Of a stretch of 64,000 nucleotides of DNA, positions 15,074 through 23,436 are shown one piece after another. A program made the position numbers and the translations under genes. The stretch is from a bacterium (GTDB taxonomy: Archaea > Micrarchaeota > Micrarchaeia > Micrarchaeales > CABMGC01). The first letter of the stretch is position 1. Each line of letters opens with the position of its first letter. The notes under the pieces are model-generated. The model searched no databases. It saw only the letters and a program-made list of their open reading frames with translations, and was not told the origin of the DNA. The stretch is taken from positions 1-64,000 of the forward strand of contig JAKBPE010000004.1 in assembly GCA_021829835.1 (NCBI GenBank), written 5' to 3'.

Positions 15074-17143
15074 ATGAAGATTGACCTCAATATATATAAA
15101 ATAAGCTGGGTGCTTAATCTGGACAATCCCGATGTACTTGTTAAGGGAAATGGTATGTTCGTTGATGACATTACATTTCCCGAAATGTTACATATGGCAG
15201 TGATAAGAAGCCCTTATGGCAGAGCAAGAATTTTGAGTATTAGCGGCGGCCTCAATGCAGCAGAATTTAATCCAGCTCTTGCTACGGTGCTAGAAACTGC
15301 AGGTAAGGGAAGAGAAGCGTATATCCAACATGTTTTTGCGAATGGTAGTGTTAACTATTATGGTGAACCAGTCGCTGCAGTATTTGGAAATAGCATTTAC
15401 GAAGCCCTAGACAATTCAGAAAAAGTTAGAGTAGAGTATGATCCTATGAAGGCTATTGTAAGCATAGATGATGCTCTTATTAGAGAACCGTTGTATCCAG
15501 GACTAAATAATAACATAATGGTGGAGAATTATGTAGGGCAGAATTTTGAAATGTTAGATGCACCGGTGATGATAAAGGACACATTCTTTAATGATAGAAT
15601 ATCCCCAAATCCTATAGAAACAAGAGGGCTTATCGCATCTTATAAGTCAGGTCTATTGGATATTTGGATGTCTGTTCAGGCGGCTTCTAGTTTGAAGATA
15701 GACATATGCAAAACACTAGATTTGGATCCAGACAAAGTGAGGATAATCCAAGCCGATACCGGAGGTGGCTTCGGTTCAAAAGGGGGAATTATGTATCCAG
15801 AGTATGCTATGGCAATATACGCCTCAATGAAATCAGGAAAGCCAGTCAAATGGATAGAAACAAGGGAAGAGCATCTTAAAGCGACATGTCAAGGGCGTGG
15901 CGTGCGTGGAGAGATGACACTTTATGCTAATGAAAATGGAAGGGTACTGGGAATAAAAGGGACTGTGACTGTAGATGGGGGCGCATATGCAGGAGGAATG
16001 GCAGAATTTGCACCTGCACATATCGTAAGGCAACTTACAGGCGTGTATCAGATTGAGAATGCCTATTTTAGAGCAGTAAGTGTTTATACGAATAAAGTAC
16101 CTCATGGACCTTATAGGGGTGCAGGTATGCCTGAAGCCTCTTTCTTTATAGAAAGAATGATGGACAGGCTGGCAGACAAACTGAATATGGACCCAATTGA
16201 GATTAGATTAATTAATGCGACAAAAACTGAGTTTAGATCTCCTCTGGGCATGGAGATTGGGCCCTCAGCTCGATTCGTAGCTGAAGCTGCAAAGGAATTT
16301 GATTATGATCGACTTAGAAATACAAGTACGGGATTCTCTTGTTTTGTACTTGTCCCCCAAACAGATTTTGGAGAAAGTGCACGAATAAAGATAGAAAACG
16401 GAAAAGTAAATGTCTGGTTAGGTTCAAATACACATGGACAGAGACATGAGGTTGTTGTGAAGCGATTACTTAGGGAGGAGCTCGAAGTTAGTGAAGATAT
16501 AATAACTTTGCTCAGAGGAGACACGAGCAAAATTAGAGATGGTTTTGGGAGTGGAGGGAGCAGATCGATTATGATGGGAGGCACAGCATTGATATTTGCA
16601 GCAAGAAAAATCAAGGACCAAATAAGGAAGACTTCGGGTAAATACAGTAGTGATGTTTTACTTTCCAGCAATTTTGATGTTTCCTATAATTATTCACATG
16701 AAGGAGAAATAAACTCTTTTGGTGCAAACTTTGCTAAGGTGAGTATAGATGAATCTGGAGGTATTAAAGTCGAAGAAGTTAAGTCTTATTATGATGTTGG
16801 AAGACTAATCGATCCTGAAGGCGCAAAAGCACAGGTTATGGGAGGAGTTTTGCAAGGAATAGGTCAGGTCTTATCTGAAAGAATTATATATGATGAAAAT
16901 GGACAATTACTAACTTCAGGTATAGCTGAAGCAGGATTACTGAGAGCAGATAATACACCTAGATTTGTTGTAAATTTTGTTGAGAATCCTTCTTGCCTTC
17001 CACACGGAGCTAAAGGATTAGGTGAATCTCCAGCTATAGGAACGCCGACTGCAGTAGTAAGAGCGATAGAAAATGCCATTAATGACAAAATAAGCAACAC
17101 CCCGATAAGCCTAAAACAGATAAGGAAATTGAAATCAGGCTGA
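15074..17143 (+). CDS. Molybdenum hydroxylase large subunit (xanthine dehydrogenase/CoxL family), orphan
   Basis: 689 residues matching the molybdopterin-binding subunit of the xanthine dehydrogenase/aldehyde oxidase/CO dehydrogenase family. Signs are the N-terminal DVLVKGNGMFVDDITFPEML, GGGFGSKGG, PYRGAGMPEASFFIERMMD, GFGSGGSRS and near the C terminus AKGLGESPAIGTPTAVVRA, in which the Glu (about 651) is the family's catalytic base. The CoxL signature loop is not evident. The usual FAD and 2Fe-2S subunit genes are not adjacent. The start is uncertain (ATG 15074 or GTG 15110), and it is divergent from the peptidase gene with only 4 bp between ATGs, sharing a TATATATAAA tract. Substrate unknown. 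Confidence 0.82.
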   Translation: MKIDLNIYKISWVLNLDNPDVLVKGNGMFVDDITFPEMLHMAVIRSPYGRARILSISGGLNAAEFNPALATVLETAGKGREAYIQHVFANGSVNYYGEPVAAVFGNSIYEALDNSEKVRVEYDPMKAIVSIDDALIREPLYPGLNNNIMVENYVGQNFEMLDAPVMIKDTFFNDRISPNPIETRGLIASYKSGLLDIWMSVQAASSLKIDICKTLDLDPDKVRIIQADTGGGFGSKGGIMYPEYAMAIYASMKSGKPVKWIETREEHLKATCQGRGVRGEMTLYANENGRVLGIKGTVTVDGGAYAGGMAEFAPAHIVRQLTGVYQIENAYFRAVSVYTNKVPHGPYRGAGMPEASFFIERMMDRLADKLNMDPIEIRLINATKTEFRSPLGMEIGPSARFVAEAAKEFDYDRLRNTSTGFSCFVLVPQTDFGESARIKIENGKVNVWLGSNTHGQRHEVVVKRLLREELEVSEDIITLLRGDTSKIRDGFGSGGSRSIMMGGTALIFAARKIKDQIRKTSGKYSSDVLLSSNFDVSYNYSHEGEINSFGANFAKVSIDESGGIKVEEVKSYYDVGRLIDPEGAKAQVMGGVLQGIGQVLSERIIYDENGQLLTSGIAEAGLLRADNTPRFVVNFVENPSCLPHGAKGLGESPAIGTPTAVVRAIENAINDKISNTPISLKQIRKLKSG

Positions 17144-17531
17144 TAAATCTTGGTATAGACCATCATTCTATTTTGTCTATCATAGTGATATTCTTCGATA
17201 TCATTTACTATAATTTGTAGTCATTTCATATCATTTTACATCGAAAATGATTCGGCCTTTACCGCCTAAGAACCTTACCCTCACTTGTATGCATTTGTCT
17301 GCTTGTGACAGTGTTTGGTATAGAAAGTGAAGTAGATAGATATAGATGATTGACATTTATCTACCTAACTAATATATGGCACTTGTAGTCAAAAAGGATA
17401 ATATCAAAGCAGCTATGTTACCAACCAGGAACTCCCTTATTTGCTAGCATTCTGGATCGAAAATAATTCGGGGTTCTTGGCTTGGAAGAAGTCAGGAAGG
17501 TTTAAAATTCCGAATGTGCAATATATATTTG
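17144..17531. other. Non-coding stretch with repeat B and a possible gene remnant
   Basis: No credible complete gene is seen. It holds repeat B, a near-perfect 16-nt echo of its start (ATCGAAAATGATTCGG at 17240-17255 and ATCGAAAATAATTCGG at 17456-17471), and a 23-codon frame at 17376-17447 beginning MALVVKKDN that may be a remnant. The TTTAAAA near 17500-17507 is the likely TATA box of the antitoxin gene. Confidence 0.45.
17248..17330 (+). repeat. att-like degenerate direct repeat, copy B
   Basis: The copy carries GATTCGGCCTTTACCGCC, then CCTTACCCTC (17273-17282), identical to the last ten bases of tRNA-Val, and ATTTGTCTGCTTGTGACAG. It is the most diverged copy in its right half. It lies between the molybdenum hydroxylase gene and the toxin-antitoxin pair. 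Confidence 0.55.
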
Positions 17532-17753
17532 ATGAAGGACATGCAGACGCAGCAGATGCTTGAAAGACAGATTAACACTAAGCTTGACAGGATTGCGAAA
17601 ATGCTGAGCATAGTGCTTGAGAAGATGGACGAGGCCGAGCCAGACAAGAAGCTCATCAGGAGGATAGCGAAGGAATGGAGGGAGATTGATTCTGGAAAAG
17701 TGAAGGTACATCATTACAAGAACCTTGCGGAGTTCAAGAGAGCAATAAGCTGA
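17532..17753 (+). CDS. Antitoxin of a RelE-type module
   Basis: A 73-residue, highly charged, mostly helical protein (KLDRIAKMLSIVLEKMDEAE; KKLIRRIAKEWREIDSGK), ending KNLAEFKRAIS. This is the usual build of small antitoxins encoded just before RelE/ParE toxins. The ATG at 17532 is preferred over 17514 because the TTTAAAA box near 17504 predicts transcription starting at about 17531. The toxin gene follows after 8 nt. Assignment rests mainly on gene order, size and charge; the N-terminal DNA-binding fold is not recognisable. Confidence 0.65.
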   Translation: MKDMQTQQMLERQINTKLDRIAKMLSIVLEKMDEAEPDKKLIRRIAKEWREIDSGKVKVHHYKNLAEFKRAIS

Positions 17754-17761
17754 CTGATCCT

Positions 17762-18013
17762 ATGATATACAAGCCTGCCTTCACCGAGAAGATGCAGGAA
17801 GAGCTTAGACACAGAAAGGAACGTGATAGGACAACCTACGAACAAGTGATGAAGAAGATAGCGCAGATTTTGGAGAACCCAAAGATAGGCAAGCCGATGC
17901 GCAGGCCGCTAACTGGCATACGAAGGTTTCACGTTGGCTCTTTGGTAGTAACATATAGGATAGACGAGCAAGCCCATGAAGTCATCTTTACTTCCTTTGA
18001 GCACCATGAATAA
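17762..18013 (+). CDS. RelE/ParE-family toxin
   Basis: 83 residues with the RelE toxin pattern: YKPAFTEKMQEELRHRKERD helix, KKIAQILENPKIGKPMRRPLTG, the GIRRFHVGSLVVTYRIDEQ beta hairpin with basic residues, and the terminal VIFTSFEHHE. RelE toxins cleave mRNA on the ribosome; the Arg in the RRF and TYRI segments corresponds to the conserved basic surface. It is the second gene of a two-gene antitoxin-toxin operon inside the smallest island segment, between repeats B and C, where it may stabilise the island. Confidence 0.8.
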   Translation: MIYKPAFTEKMQEELRHRKERDRTTYEQVMKKIAQILENPKIGKPMRRPLTGIRRFHVGSLVVTYRIDEQAHEVIFTSFEHHE

Positions 18014-18384
18014 GCTAAAGAGCTGAATTGTCCATTTTGAGCCGAATTGATGCGTTCTCCCCAAAAAGGATTCGGCCTTGACGGCCTGGGAGCCTTACCC
18101 TCAAGTGGTAGTATTTGTTAGCGTTTGTTATGGTTTGATACACTTCCTGGATTTGCACATGAACACATTAAAAATCAAAAACCATCGAGGTAAAATCCGG
18201 ATGCAGCGGCTTGTCTGATATTTTGTGCATGAGGTAGTTTGATTGATTCGTTATTCTTTTCCACTCCATTTGGGATCGTAAAAAGGTATTATAATTTTTA
18301 TTTAAATTTGAAGATTGTAGATAATTATGAAATAATGGAAACTGGCTAGTCTGTTTTTTATAGTTTCCCGTGCTTAGACTGTTG
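18014..18384. other. Non-coding island edge between toxin gene and P-type ATPase
   Basis: It holds repeat C (18067-18150), then an AT-rich stretch with no credible gene. Near its right end TTTTTTATAG (about 18352-18361) is a TATA-like box about 26 nt ahead of the ATPase ATG at 18385. The island's right boundary probably falls within this stretch. Confidence 0.5.
18067..18150 (+). repeat. att-like degenerate direct repeat, copy C
   Basis: The copy carries GGATTCGGCCTTGACGGCC, GGGAG, CCTTACCCTC (18093-18102, identical to the tRNA-Val 3' terminus) and ATTTGTTAGCGTTTGTTATG. It matches copy A over about 80 nt. AGGATTCG followed by CCTTACCCTC recalls the tRNA T arm (AGGAGTTCG...CCTTACCCTC) with extra bases between. 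It is the candidate right end of the island. Confidence 0.6.
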
Positions 18385-20781
18385 ATGGAGAAGGATGAAT
18401 TTAAGGATATCAGCATAAATGAAGCGCTTGAGAAACTGAATAGCAACAGGAAAGGATTGTCTGAACAGGAAGCGAAAAAAAATATAGAGAAATATGGTTA
18501 TAACGAGATAAGTGAGGAAAAAGAAAACTATCTGCTCATGTTTCTGAAGAAGTTTGGCGGACCTGTGCCGCTTTTGCTCATAGTTGTAATAGTAATATCA
18601 TACATTCTCCGCAACTTTAATGACATGTACATAATACTGGCTCTGCTTTTTTTCAATACGATAATTGCATTTTATGAGGAATATAGGGCCGATCTCTCAA
18701 TACAGGCATTGAAGCAGAGACTGAGATCCAATGCAAGAGTCTTGAGATCAGGCTCTTGGAAAGAGATGTCTTCCAGAGATATAGTCCCTGGTGACATAAT
18801 AAGGATAAGGTTTGGAGACATAATACCTGCGGATGTGAAGATAATCGATTGCGACTATCTGGAGATAGACGAGTCGGTAATAACTGGAGAATCTCTGCCT
18901 GTAGCGAAGAAGGAGTCGGAGATGGCTTATGCCGGGGCTGTGGTCAGGGTTGGAGAGGCAACATGCTTGGTTGTCAGAACCAGGGAGGGTACAAGCTATG
19001 GGAGGATAGCAACTTTGATGGAATCCGCCAAGCCTAAACACCATCTTCAAGGTACAATAATGCATATTGTAAAATATCTGGTTTTGATAGATATTGCAAT
19101 AATAATTATATTATTCGGGTATGGAGTACTTGACTTGCATGCAGGAATAGCTGGACTATTGCAGTTTCTCTTGATTGTATTCCTGGCATCAGTGCCGGTT
19201 GCGCTTCCTTCTGCATTTACTGTTGCAATGGCTCTTGGAACAGAGAAACTTCAGAAGAAATCAGTCCTTGTCAGAAAGCTTGATGCTGTGGAAGACACCG
19301 CAACAATGGATGTGCTCTGCATGGACAAGACTGGAACCCTTACCAAAAACCAGATAGTCGTGAAGGAGCTTGTCGCATTTGGTTCGAAAAAAGATGCGGA
19401 TGTGATTAAATATGCTGCAGAAGCTTCAAGGGAAGATGACAAAGATCCGATAGACAACGCAATACTTAATTATGCAAAAAATATGCAAGTGAAGAGAGGC
19501 AAGCAGATTAAATTTACCCCTTTTGACATGTCAACGAAAAGGACAGAAGCGATAATAAAGAGCGGGAATTCCGAGTATAAAGTAATCAAGGGAGCAGTAG
19601 TGGTCGTGCTTGAGCTCTGCAAATCTGATAAAGGCGAAAAGAAGAAGATTACAAAGCTTGTAGCTGATTATGCCAAAAAAGGATATAGAAGCCTCGGAGT
19701 TGCTGTCGGGAGTGGAAAGGGCTTCAAGCTTGCCGGAATCATAGCCCTGTATGATGAACCCAGGGAAGATGCTGCAGAACTGATAAAGGAGCTCAATGAT
19801 ATGGGAGTTGAAACCAAGATGCTTACCGGAGACAATATAGCAGTTGCAGTTGAGACCGCAGCAAATCTGGGCCTGAAAGGAGAAATAATAGACATGAGTA
19901 CCCTGAATAGGAATAACAAGGAGAATTATTCGAGTATAGCCAAGGCTGGTGGATTTGCAAATATCTACCCTGAAGATAAGTATACCATAGTAAAGGCACT
20001 TCAGAGCCATAGGAAGATAACAGGCATGACAGGAGACGGAATAAATGATGCTCCTGCACTAAAGGAAGCGGAAGTAGGCATCGCGGTGAGCAATGCAACT
20101 GATGTCGCAAAGAGCGCAGCGGCAATGGTAATAACTGAGAAAGGCATAGAAGTCATAATAGAAGCAGTGAAAGAGAGCAGAAGGATCTTTGAGAGAATGC
20201 TCACATATGCCATGACAAAGATTTATAGAGTGGTGCAGACAGTTGGTTTCATAGCCATACTCTTTCTCGGCATGCATGGATTTATAGGAATAACACCTTT
20301 CCTGCTGATACTTCTGCTCTTTACAAATGACATAGCCAACATAACCATAGCTACAGATAATGTTGCTTATTCTATGTCTCCAGACATATGGAAGGTAAAA
20401 GCAGTAATGTATACCATGGTGCTTCTGGGAGGAGTCATGATATTTGAAATGCTTCTTCTCGTTCCGCTGAAGCTTGCGCTTGGCCTTACATTGCTGCAAT
20501 TCCAGACATGCGCCTTCCTTTTATTGGACATATCAAACAAATTTGGCATATTTAATATGAGGACAAAGAAGCTATTCTGGAGGGCGCCAAAGCCAAGCAT
20601 TGCTCTGCTTGTAGGCTCTGCTGCAGGTGTAGTTGCAGGGCTTGTCTTTGCATTCTTTGGCATACTTGTACCGAAAGTAGGCGTTGAACCGATACTTGCG
20701 GTTATTGGGATATCTGTGCTCTTCCTTTTCATTGTGGACTTCATAAAGGTAGCATTATTTAAAAGATTTAAGATAGAATAA
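18385..20781 (+). CDS. Plasma-membrane-type proton-translocating P-type ATPase
   Basis: P-type ATPase of 798 residues resembling type IIIA H+ pumps. An N-terminal cytosolic cation-transporter domain (LNSNRKGLSEQEAKKNIEKY) precedes transmembrane helices, the actuator domain has VITGESLPVAKK (TGES), the phosphorylated Asp314 is in CMDKTGTLTKNQ, and the hinge is MTGDGINDAPALKEAEVGIA. About ten membrane segments are apparent. The pump would export H+ using ATP, useful in acid or to balance the complex I-driven gradient. The ATG at 18385 is preferred to the ORF start at 18370 because a TATA-like box at about 18352-18361 makes it leaderless. Ion specificity is inferred from family resemblance, and Ca2+ or Mg2+ pumps are less likely. 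Confidence 0.88.
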   Translation: MEKDEFKDISINEALEKLNSNRKGLSEQEAKKNIEKYGYNEISEEKENYLLMFLKKFGGPVPLLLIVVIVISYILRNFNDMYIILALLFFNTIIAFYEEYRADLSIQALKQRLRSNARVLRSGSWKEMSSRDIVPGDIIRIRFGDIIPADVKIIDCDYLEIDESVITGESLPVAKKESEMAYAGAVVRVGEATCLVVRTREGTSYGRIATLMESAKPKHHLQGTIMHIVKYLVLIDIAIIIILFGYGVLDLHAGIAGLLQFLLIVFLASVPVALPSAFTVAMALGTEKLQKKSVLVRKLDAVEDTATMDVLCMDKTGTLTKNQIVVKELVAFGSKKDADVIKYAAEASREDDKDPIDNAILNYAKNMQVKRGKQIKFTPFDMSTKRTEAIIKSGNSEYKVIKGAVVVVLELCKSDKGEKKKITKLVADYAKKGYRSLGVAVGSGKGFKLAGIIALYDEPREDAAELIKELNDMGVETKMLTGDNIAVAVETAANLGLKGEIIDMSTLNRNNKENYSSIAKAGGFANIYPEDKYTIVKALQSHRKITGMTGDGINDAPALKEAEVGIAVSNATDVAKSAAAMVITEKGIEVIIEAVKESRRIFERMLTYAMTKIYRVVQTVGFIAILFLGMHGFIGITPFLLILLLFTNDIANITIATDNVAYSMSPDIWKVKAVMYTMVLLGGVMIFEMLLLVPLKLALGLTLLQFQTCAFLLLDISNKFGIFNMRTKKLFWRAPKPSIALLVGSAAGVVAGLVFAFFGILVPKVGVEPILAVIGISVLFLFIVDFIKVALFKRFKIE

Positions 20782-20798
20782 CAGTATAGGAGATTATA

Positions 20799-21452
20799 AT
20801 GGAATTCGATTTTCTAAAATGGATAGGGCATGCCTCTTTTGTTCTTGATGTGAATGGAAATACAGTATACATAGATCCTTTCAGGATACCTGAAAATTCG
20901 AAAAAGGCAGATGCTATACTTATAACGCATCCGCATTTCGACCATCTTAATATGGAAGACATAAGCAAGATTGCAGGAAACAATACTGAGATATTTGTAA
21001 CGAAGGATAGTGTTGACAAGATAGGTGTAGGAAAGGTTGTTGGCGTAGAGCCAAATAAGAGCTATTCGTCTAAGATAATCAATTTTAGCACCATACCCGC
21101 ATACAATACAGCTCCTGATAGGCTTGATAAGCACCCAAAGGCAAACAGATGGGTAGGATACATCATTGACACAGGCAGTGCCAAAATTTACCATGCAGGA
21201 GATACAGACTTCGTGCCTGAGATGGAGAAGATAAAGGTGGATCTTGCACTTCTGCCGATGAGCGGTACATATACCATGGATCCTGAAGAGGCCATGAGCG
21301 CCGCTTTGAGAATAGACGCGAAGAAGGTTGCACCGATGCATTACAAGGCAGTTCTCGGTCTTGAGAAAGCGGCTGAAGCCGAAGATATGTTTAGAAGAAA
21401 AATAAGCAATAGCTGGATAATGAAGGAGATTCAGGAGCCTTTTGTCTTCTGA
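20799..21452 (+). CDS. Metal-dependent hydrolase, UPF0173 type (metallo-beta-lactamase fold)
   Basis: 217 residues. It starts with WIGHASFVLDVNGNTVYIDP and has the ITHPHFDHLN metal motif (HxHxDH-like with Phe), then YHAGDTDFVPEM (Asp ligand) and APMHYKAV (His ligand), as in UPF0173/YtkL-type hydrolases. The physiological substrate of this family is not established. It begins 17 nt after the ATPase stop with GGAG just before the ATG, so it may be co-transcribed with the pump. Its last 22 nt overlap the convergent ksgA-like gene. Confidence 0.85.
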   Translation: MEFDFLKWIGHASFVLDVNGNTVYIDPFRIPENSKKADAILITHPHFDHLNMEDISKIAGNNTEIFVTKDSVDKIGVGKVVGVEPNKSYSSKIINFSTIPAYNTAPDRLDKHPKANRWVGYIIDTGSAKIYHAGDTDFVPEMEKIKVDLALLPMSGTYTMDPEEAMSAALRIDAKKVAPMHYKAVLGLEKAAEAEDMFRRKISNSWIMKEIQEPFVF

Positions 21453-22222
21453 TATGCTATTATGCGCCTGGCAAGAACCAGGAGCTCTTCCGGACTCATG
21501 GAGAATACGCGCCTTTTAGAGTAGTTCTCTTCTTGGGATATCATATCTGCGATTTTCTTTCCTGTGTTGAGATATGATTCGGAATCGAGTATGGCTCTTC
21601 TTACTGTCTTTTTCTTGTGCTGCATCAGCGCATTTATAACCTTCCACTCTTCTTCAGATATGTTGTTGCCTTGCTTCGGCCTGATGTAGATTATCTCTGA
21701 GTCTATTGAAGGTATTGGATTGAAGTTGCCCTTGTCTACAACCATTATCTCGCTTATGCTTAACGCGAGGGCCGAAAAGACACTTAGCTTGGTATACTTC
21801 CTTGTCCCTGAAGCTGCCATCATATGTTCCACAAATTCCTTCTGCAGGCAGAGTACTGCTTCTTTCTTATACTTGACAAGCCATGCTATTACCTCGCTTG
21901 ATATCACATAGGGTATATTGGATATGACTATGTCTATTGAGCTGTAATCAACATCCTTGTCAGTAAGATCTAAAAAATCGGCATTGATAAGCTGCAGGTT
22001 CTCCAGGTTATAATTTCTTTTGAGTTCGTCATACAGAAGTTTGTCCTTTTCTACAGCTATGACCTTTTTTGCCTTTTTGCATAATTCAAGTGTAAGAATA
22101 CCGTGGCCTGGGCCTATCTCAAGGACAGTCTTTTCATAAGCATGCTCTGCCTCGTTCATGGCTATATCGCGATTTACCAGGAATACCTGACCCATTTTAG
22201 TTGCTTTCAGCTTTGTAAACAT
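21431..22222 (-). CDS. ksgA: 16S rRNA adenine dimethyltransferase (KsgA/Dim1)
   Basis: KsgA/Dim1 dimethylates two adjacent adenines near the 3' end of 16S rRNA during small-subunit maturation. The protein shows GQVFLVNRDIA (the QNFL-type N terminus), SAM motif I VLEIGPGHGILTLELCKKA, VIAVEKDKLLYDEL, NADFLDL, the catalytic NIPYVIS motif (N-I-P-Y instead of bacterial NLPY), and a C-terminal KKKTVRRAILDSESY domain. The ATG at 22222 (MFTKLKATKMGQ) is taken; a start at 22231 would add three residues. The first residue of the QNF motif pair is altered (GQVFL), which is mild. It is convergent with the hydrolase gene. Confidence 0.92.
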   Translation of the reverse strand: MFTKLKATKMGQVFLVNRDIAMNEAEHAYEKTVLEIGPGHGILTLELCKKAKKVIAVEKDKLLYDELKRNYNLENLQLINADFLDLTDKDVDYSSIDIVISNIPYVISSEVIAWLVKYKKEAVLCLQKEFVEHMMAASGTRKYTKLSVFSALALSISEIMVVDKGNFNPIPSIDSEIIYIRPKQGNNISEEEWKVINALMQHKKKTVRRAILDSESYLNTGKKIADMISQEENYSKRRVFSMSPEELLVLARRIIAYQKTKGS

Positions 22223-22319
22223 ATTTAGCAATTGGGATTTGAAGCTTATAGTTTTTTGTTTTTCCTGCAGGATAAGTGCGATGATAGTATTTTTAAGATG
22301 AGCTTTCCATTACTTGATG

Positions 22320-23366
22320 ATGGCTAAAGAGAAAAAGGCGCAGTCTGCAATAGAATTCATGACTACGTATAGCTTTGTGATTATAATACTCATATCCGCG
22401 ATACTTGTCGTCTTCTTTCTTGTTTCAACCACAAGGACGGATATAGGTGCTCAATGCACAGGTTACGGCTCTATTTCCTGCAGTCTTATGAGTGTATATT
22501 CCAAAAAAGGGAGCGATCTCTCGCTTGTAACTCTGGTTGTGGACAATGGGCAGAACTCTCCGGTAGATGTCTCGAATGTTATAGTAAGTTATAAGGGAAG
22601 CACCTATACTGGAATATGTTCTCCTGAGAGATTGACGCAGGGGGAGTATGCAGTCTGCTTGACTGAGATGAATATAGGATTCGGAGTAGGCCGCGCAGTT
22701 GAAGGCGATTATGAAATAAATGCGGAGTATTGCAATTCGCAGCTCGTCAATCTGGGATCATGCAGCCAGAGTGTAAGTTATGGAGGTTCATTTTACGCTT
22801 ATGCTGAACCTTTCCAGACTCCCGTATATAGCGTAATAGCAGGTTATGGAAATTACACATCGCAATTGCCCGAATACACAGGGCAGCCTTATCTTCCTTA
22901 TGGATATGTGGTAGTCAACAACGGATACTGGACGCCTCAAACCAAAGATAACTCATTTACATATGCATATGCAACCCCTGTGACTTCAGGCAGTTACTTG
23001 GGAGTTTCTTCTTCGGAATTTCCAAGTGACCTTTATTATCTGAATAGCAATTCAGTTTCATGTTCGCCTCCTTACAACACGACAATATCGATGGCTTCTA
23101 CAAACATATACCTGACTTCGCAGACTGCAGTTACATTCAATGCTTACGCTGACAACGCAATAGCCGCATGGTATCTTCCGGAAGGATCTGGCACATGGAA
23201 TAGCATATTTGGAGGTAGTGGATGGAGCAATGCTCCAAGTTTCGGCCCAGAAAGCAATACAATAACTCTTGGAAAAGGTCTTTATTCGATAGATGTGGAG
23301 TGGGCAGACACATGCGGCGGCGGAGTCCAGGCATTCCAGATCTCCGGAAGTGGAGTTACAGGTTAG
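22320..23366 (+). CDS. Type IV pilin-like secreted protein
   Basis: The N terminus KEKKAQSAIEFMTTYSFVIIILISA is a class III (archaeal prepilin-like) signal: basic residues, then a cleavage-type A/Q-S-A-I-E-F junction and a hydrophobic helix. The remaining 310 residues are rich in Ser, Thr, Gly, Tyr and Asn with scattered Cys (six or more), typical of an extracellular beta-rich domain. DPANN genomes often encode such SAIEFMTTY proteins. A TTTTTAAG box (about 22289-22296) places transcription at the ATG pair 22317/22320. The specific role (pilus, adhesin or S-layer component) is unknown. It stands alone, with 70 nt to the primase gene. Confidence 0.75.
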   Translation: MAKEKKAQSAIEFMTTYSFVIIILISAILVVFFLVSTTRTDIGAQCTGYGSISCSLMSVYSKKGSDLSLVTLVVDNGQNSPVDVSNVIVSYKGSTYTGICSPERLTQGEYAVCLTEMNIGFGVGRAVEGDYEINAEYCNSQLVNLGSCSQSVSYGGSFYAYAEPFQTPVYSVIAGYGNYTSQLPEYTGQPYLPYGYVVVNNGYWTPQTKDNSFTYAYATPVTSGSYLGVSSSEFPSDLYYLNSNSVSCSPPYNTTISMASTNIYLTSQTAVTFNAYADNAIAAWYLPEGSGTWNSIFGGSGWSNAPSFGPESNTITLGKGLYSIDVEWADTCGGGVQAFQISGSGVTG

Positions 23367-23436
23367 GCATTCGCCCGAAGTTCTAGGCTGAATACCTTCA
23401 GCATGTTTTTTATAGCTTCCAAATCATTAGATAAAC

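Larger units (their letters stand above)
6219..18150. mobile_element. Putative composite integrated island at tRNA-Val
   Basis: This stretch starts at the 3' end of tRNA-Val, opens with a tyrosine recombinase and carries non-housekeeping cargo: a DUF488 module, a TFB paralogue, bacterial-type ProRS, AsnRS-like protein, methyltransferase, MccF-like peptidase, molybdenum hydroxylase subunit and toxin-antitoxin pair. Degenerate repeats at 10567-10650, 17248-17330 and 18067-18150 each contain CCTTACCCTC (or CCTTACCCCC), matching the tRNA 3' terminus. They divide the island into parts of about 4.4, 6.7 and 0.8 kb. The layout suggests repeated integration at one site. Boundaries are inferred from the repeats; the right end could lie anywhere up to the P-type ATPase gene. 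Confidence 0.6.

Noticed and set aside
17376-17447. 23-codon frame starting MALVVKKDN
   Set aside because: It is too short to call a gene; possibly a remnant in a repeat-rich stretch.
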